From Hohaiivirga sp031546825 (lineage in GTDB: Bacteria; Pseudomonadota; Alphaproteobacteria; Rhizobiales; Beijerinckiaceae), in NCBI GenBank assembly GCA_031546825.1, contig JAVBJU010000017.1, positions 1 to 64,000 on the forward strand: a DNA stretch of 64,000 nt, read 5' to 3'. Shown in pieces: positions 62,650-64,000 of this stretch. The notes below the pieces were generated by a model. It worked only from the letters and a program-made list of their open reading frames with translations. It searched no databases and had not been told where the DNA came from. Each line of letters starts with the position of its first letter. Within the stretch, counting starts at the first letter, position 1. The translations under genes were made by a program, and so were the position numbers.

Positions 62650-63633
62650 TTACATTTCGCCTTCGTCGGGCATGTCTTTCGGTGCTCCGAAGACCTTGGC
62701 TCCCCACGCTGTGACCAGGGGTGTCAGAATGGCCGTTACCACCACGCAGGCGGCAACCAGCGCTGTCGCGTGTTTAGCGGCTTCGGCATAGACAGGGTTT
62801 GAAGCCGCGACAATGGCCGGAACCGCTGCCGCATTACCGGCGGTGGATGCCGCAGCCAAGCCCGCAACACCGGTGCCACCGGTGAGGCGATCGCCCATGA
62901 ACAGTGTGAAGCCGGTGACAACAACGACGGCAACGCCGAGGCCGATACCGAGAAGTCCGGCTTGCCAGATCTTGCTGAGATCAAGCCCGAAGCCAAGGGA
63001 AAGCGCAAAAAACGGAATCATGACCGGGCTGGCGACCTTGAGAAAGTCACGCATCTCGCGGTCGAGGTTGCCGATGATCATGCCGATAACGAGCGGCAGA
63101 ATGGCCCCGACCATTGTCTGCCATGGGAAGGCCGACAGACCGGCAACCCCGAGGGTCAACATCGTCAGAAACGGCCCCGACTCAAGGCACATGATAGAAT
63201 ACGCGCCGATATCGCGCGGCTTGCCGTACTGCCCCATCAGGGCCATGTAGAGCCCGCCGTTGGTGTCATTGAGGGCTGCGACAATGGCGAGCGTCGACAG
63301 CCCGTAGAACAACCCGCTGGTGATGGGCGTTTCGCCAAGAAAATGGCCGAGAATGATGCCGATCAGTGCAGCGGTGCCGACTTTGACGCCGAAAAGCATA
63401 CCGCCCTTTTTGAGGATATACGGAGTAGCTTTTATATCGATGCTGGCACCCATGCACACGTAAAACACGGCAAGGATACTCAAAGCGCCATTGAACAGCG
63501 CGCCCGTGAAAGAGCCGAAATACGTCGCGGTCGAAGGGAAGAAGGTCGAGATGAGCGCGCCCGTGAAGAGCGGAACAACCATCATCCCGCCGGGAACGGA
63601 CTCGATAGCGCGTTTGATACGAATTTGTGCCAT
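62650..63633 (-). CDS. kdgT: KdgT-family sugar-acid permease
   Basis: A 2-keto-3-deoxygluconate permease-type carrier, 327 residues from ATG 63633 (CAGGAA six bases upstream), about ten membrane helices. The opening IKRAIESVPGGMMVVPLFTGALI (split) and ALNDTNGGLYMALMGQYG are typical, as is GGTGVAGLAAASTAGNAAAVP. In E. coli it imports KDG; here its partners make a four-carbon sugar acid such as D-threonate the likelier substrate. First gene of the cluster; the upstream AT-rich region carries a candidate DeoR site. Confidence 0.88.
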   Translation of the reverse strand: MAQIRIKRAIESVPGGMMVVPLFTGALISTFFPSTATYFGSFTGALFNGALSILAVFYVCMGASIDIKATPYILKKGGMLFGVKVGTAALIGIILGHFLGETPITSGLFYGLSTLAIVAALNDTNGGLYMALMGQYGKPRDIGAYSIMCLESGPFLTMLTLGVAGLSAFPWQTMVGAILPLVIGMIIGNLDREMRDFLKVASPVMIPFFALSLGFGLDLSKIWQAGLLGIGLGVAVVVVTGFTLFMGDRLTGGTGVAGLAAASTAGNAAAVPAIVAASNPVYAEAAKHATALVAACVVVTAILTPLVTAWGAKVFGAPKDMPDEGEM

Positions 63634-63738
63634 GTGCGATTCCTGAAAAATGCGTGATCTGAGCAAAGACTGTTGGGTACTTCGCGGAAACCTTATAATT
63701 TTTAAAAAATCACGCAAATCATTTTTTCAATTTTGCGG

Positions 63739-63752
63739 TTTTTGCGCAAAAA
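63739..63752. promoter_or_regulatory. Candidate DeoR operator upstream of kdgT
   Basis: TTTTTGCGCAAAAA is a perfect 14-bp palindrome 106 bp before the kdgT start. Related units stand on both sides (TTTTGCG at 63731-63737 and TTTGCTCAAA at 63761-63770), in a strongly AT-rich stretch (63690-63780). A DeoR-family repressor is encoded at the cluster end. Binding is inference. Confidence 0.4.
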
Positions 63753-63918
63753 AGAGAAAATTTGCTCAAACCGAGCATTTTGACCGGGAACGCAGCGCTA
63801 TGCGACGATTAGCATGGGCTTGGCCGCATTGCGGTCAGGGCAAAAGAACCCATATAATCAGCGGTCGGGAGGAGTTTGTTACAAAAACAAAAAAATGTAG
63901 CTTCGCATATGGTCGTAT

Positions 63919-64000
63919 TCATTTGCCCGGCTTTTGGCGGTAATTGCCTGAGCAGGCAGTGGTATCTTCGTAGCCGCCGCGAACCGGCTCGGTGGGGACA
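63919..64000 (-). CDS. Possible C-terminus of a gene entering from the right edge
   Basis: On the minus strand a frame is open from the right edge to TGA at 63919 and reads PTEPVRGGYEDTTACSGNYR plus a short KPGK-type end. Third-position GC is high, as in the neighbours. With about 27 codons no family can be named. If real, it precedes kdgT on the same strand by about 285 bp, a gap that would then hold the kdgT promoter. Confidence 0.35.
   Translation of the reverse strand, partial: VPTEPVRGGYEDTTACSGNYRQKPGK

Noticed and set aside
63650..63943. 97-codon plus-strand frame at the right end
   Set aside because: It lies across the kdgT promoter and candidate operator, with AT-rich, low-complexity translation.

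Overview
The window looks like a chromosome segment of an alphaproteobacterium, most likely of the order Hyphomicrobiales (Rhizobiales). The main evidence is the block plsC / gamma-glutamylcyclotransferase / DUF2125 / tyrC / hisC / chorismate mutase / metX-metW, the xerD-aroK-aroB and sdhCDAB clusters, an Omp19-type inhibitor lipoprotein next to zapE, a DnaG whose zinc-ribbon ligands are mostly replaced, and long palindromic intergenic repeats. The species cannot be named from the sequence alone.

Layout. 1-12 kb is housekeeping: carB (cut by the left edge), a RecF/OLD-like ATPase, a secreted propeller-like protein, carA, yqeY, dnaG, rpoD and mgtE. 12.6-22.9 kb holds three import loci on the + strand: ferric iron fbpABC, sulfate-type cysTWA without a binding-protein gene, and a peptide/nickel-type binding protein plus two permeases without ATPase genes. 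A tRNA-Thr(GGT), an orphan TorD-type chaperone, several small exported proteins and a short RlpA-like protein follow up to 27 kb. 27.2-33.4 kb carries a complete pyruvate-responsive set: LytS-type kinase BtsS, LytTR regulator BtsR, transporter BtsT/CstA, YjiX and GTPase YjiA, with three phased direct repeats in front of btsT that look like the regulator's sites. clpB follows with a heat-shock-like promoter.

36-44.5 kb is a lipid, aromatic amino acid and methionine block, interrupted by a RelE-like toxin / HTH antitoxin pair whose promoter predicts an almost leaderless toxin mRNA. 44.6-48.6 kb is the least explained part: a tight MoxR ATPase / HExxH-plus-VWA protein / DUF3885 protein operon, followed on the other strand by a small acidic orphan. 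48.6-55.7 kb returns to core genes (xerD, aroK, aroB, sdhCDAB). 55.8-59.3 kb has small envelope proteins, the Omp19-like lipoprotein, zapE and a TetR regulator. 59.3-63.7 kb is a four-carbon sugar-acid catabolic set (kdgT-type permease, DUF1537 kinase dtnK, pdxA2) with a DeoR regulator downstream. These enzymes fit import, phosphorylation and oxidative decarboxylation of D-threonate to DHAP.

Two copies of one dispersed palindromic repeat lie at 37.0 and 60.2 kb. Function calls come from motifs and recalled family features; no database search was run.
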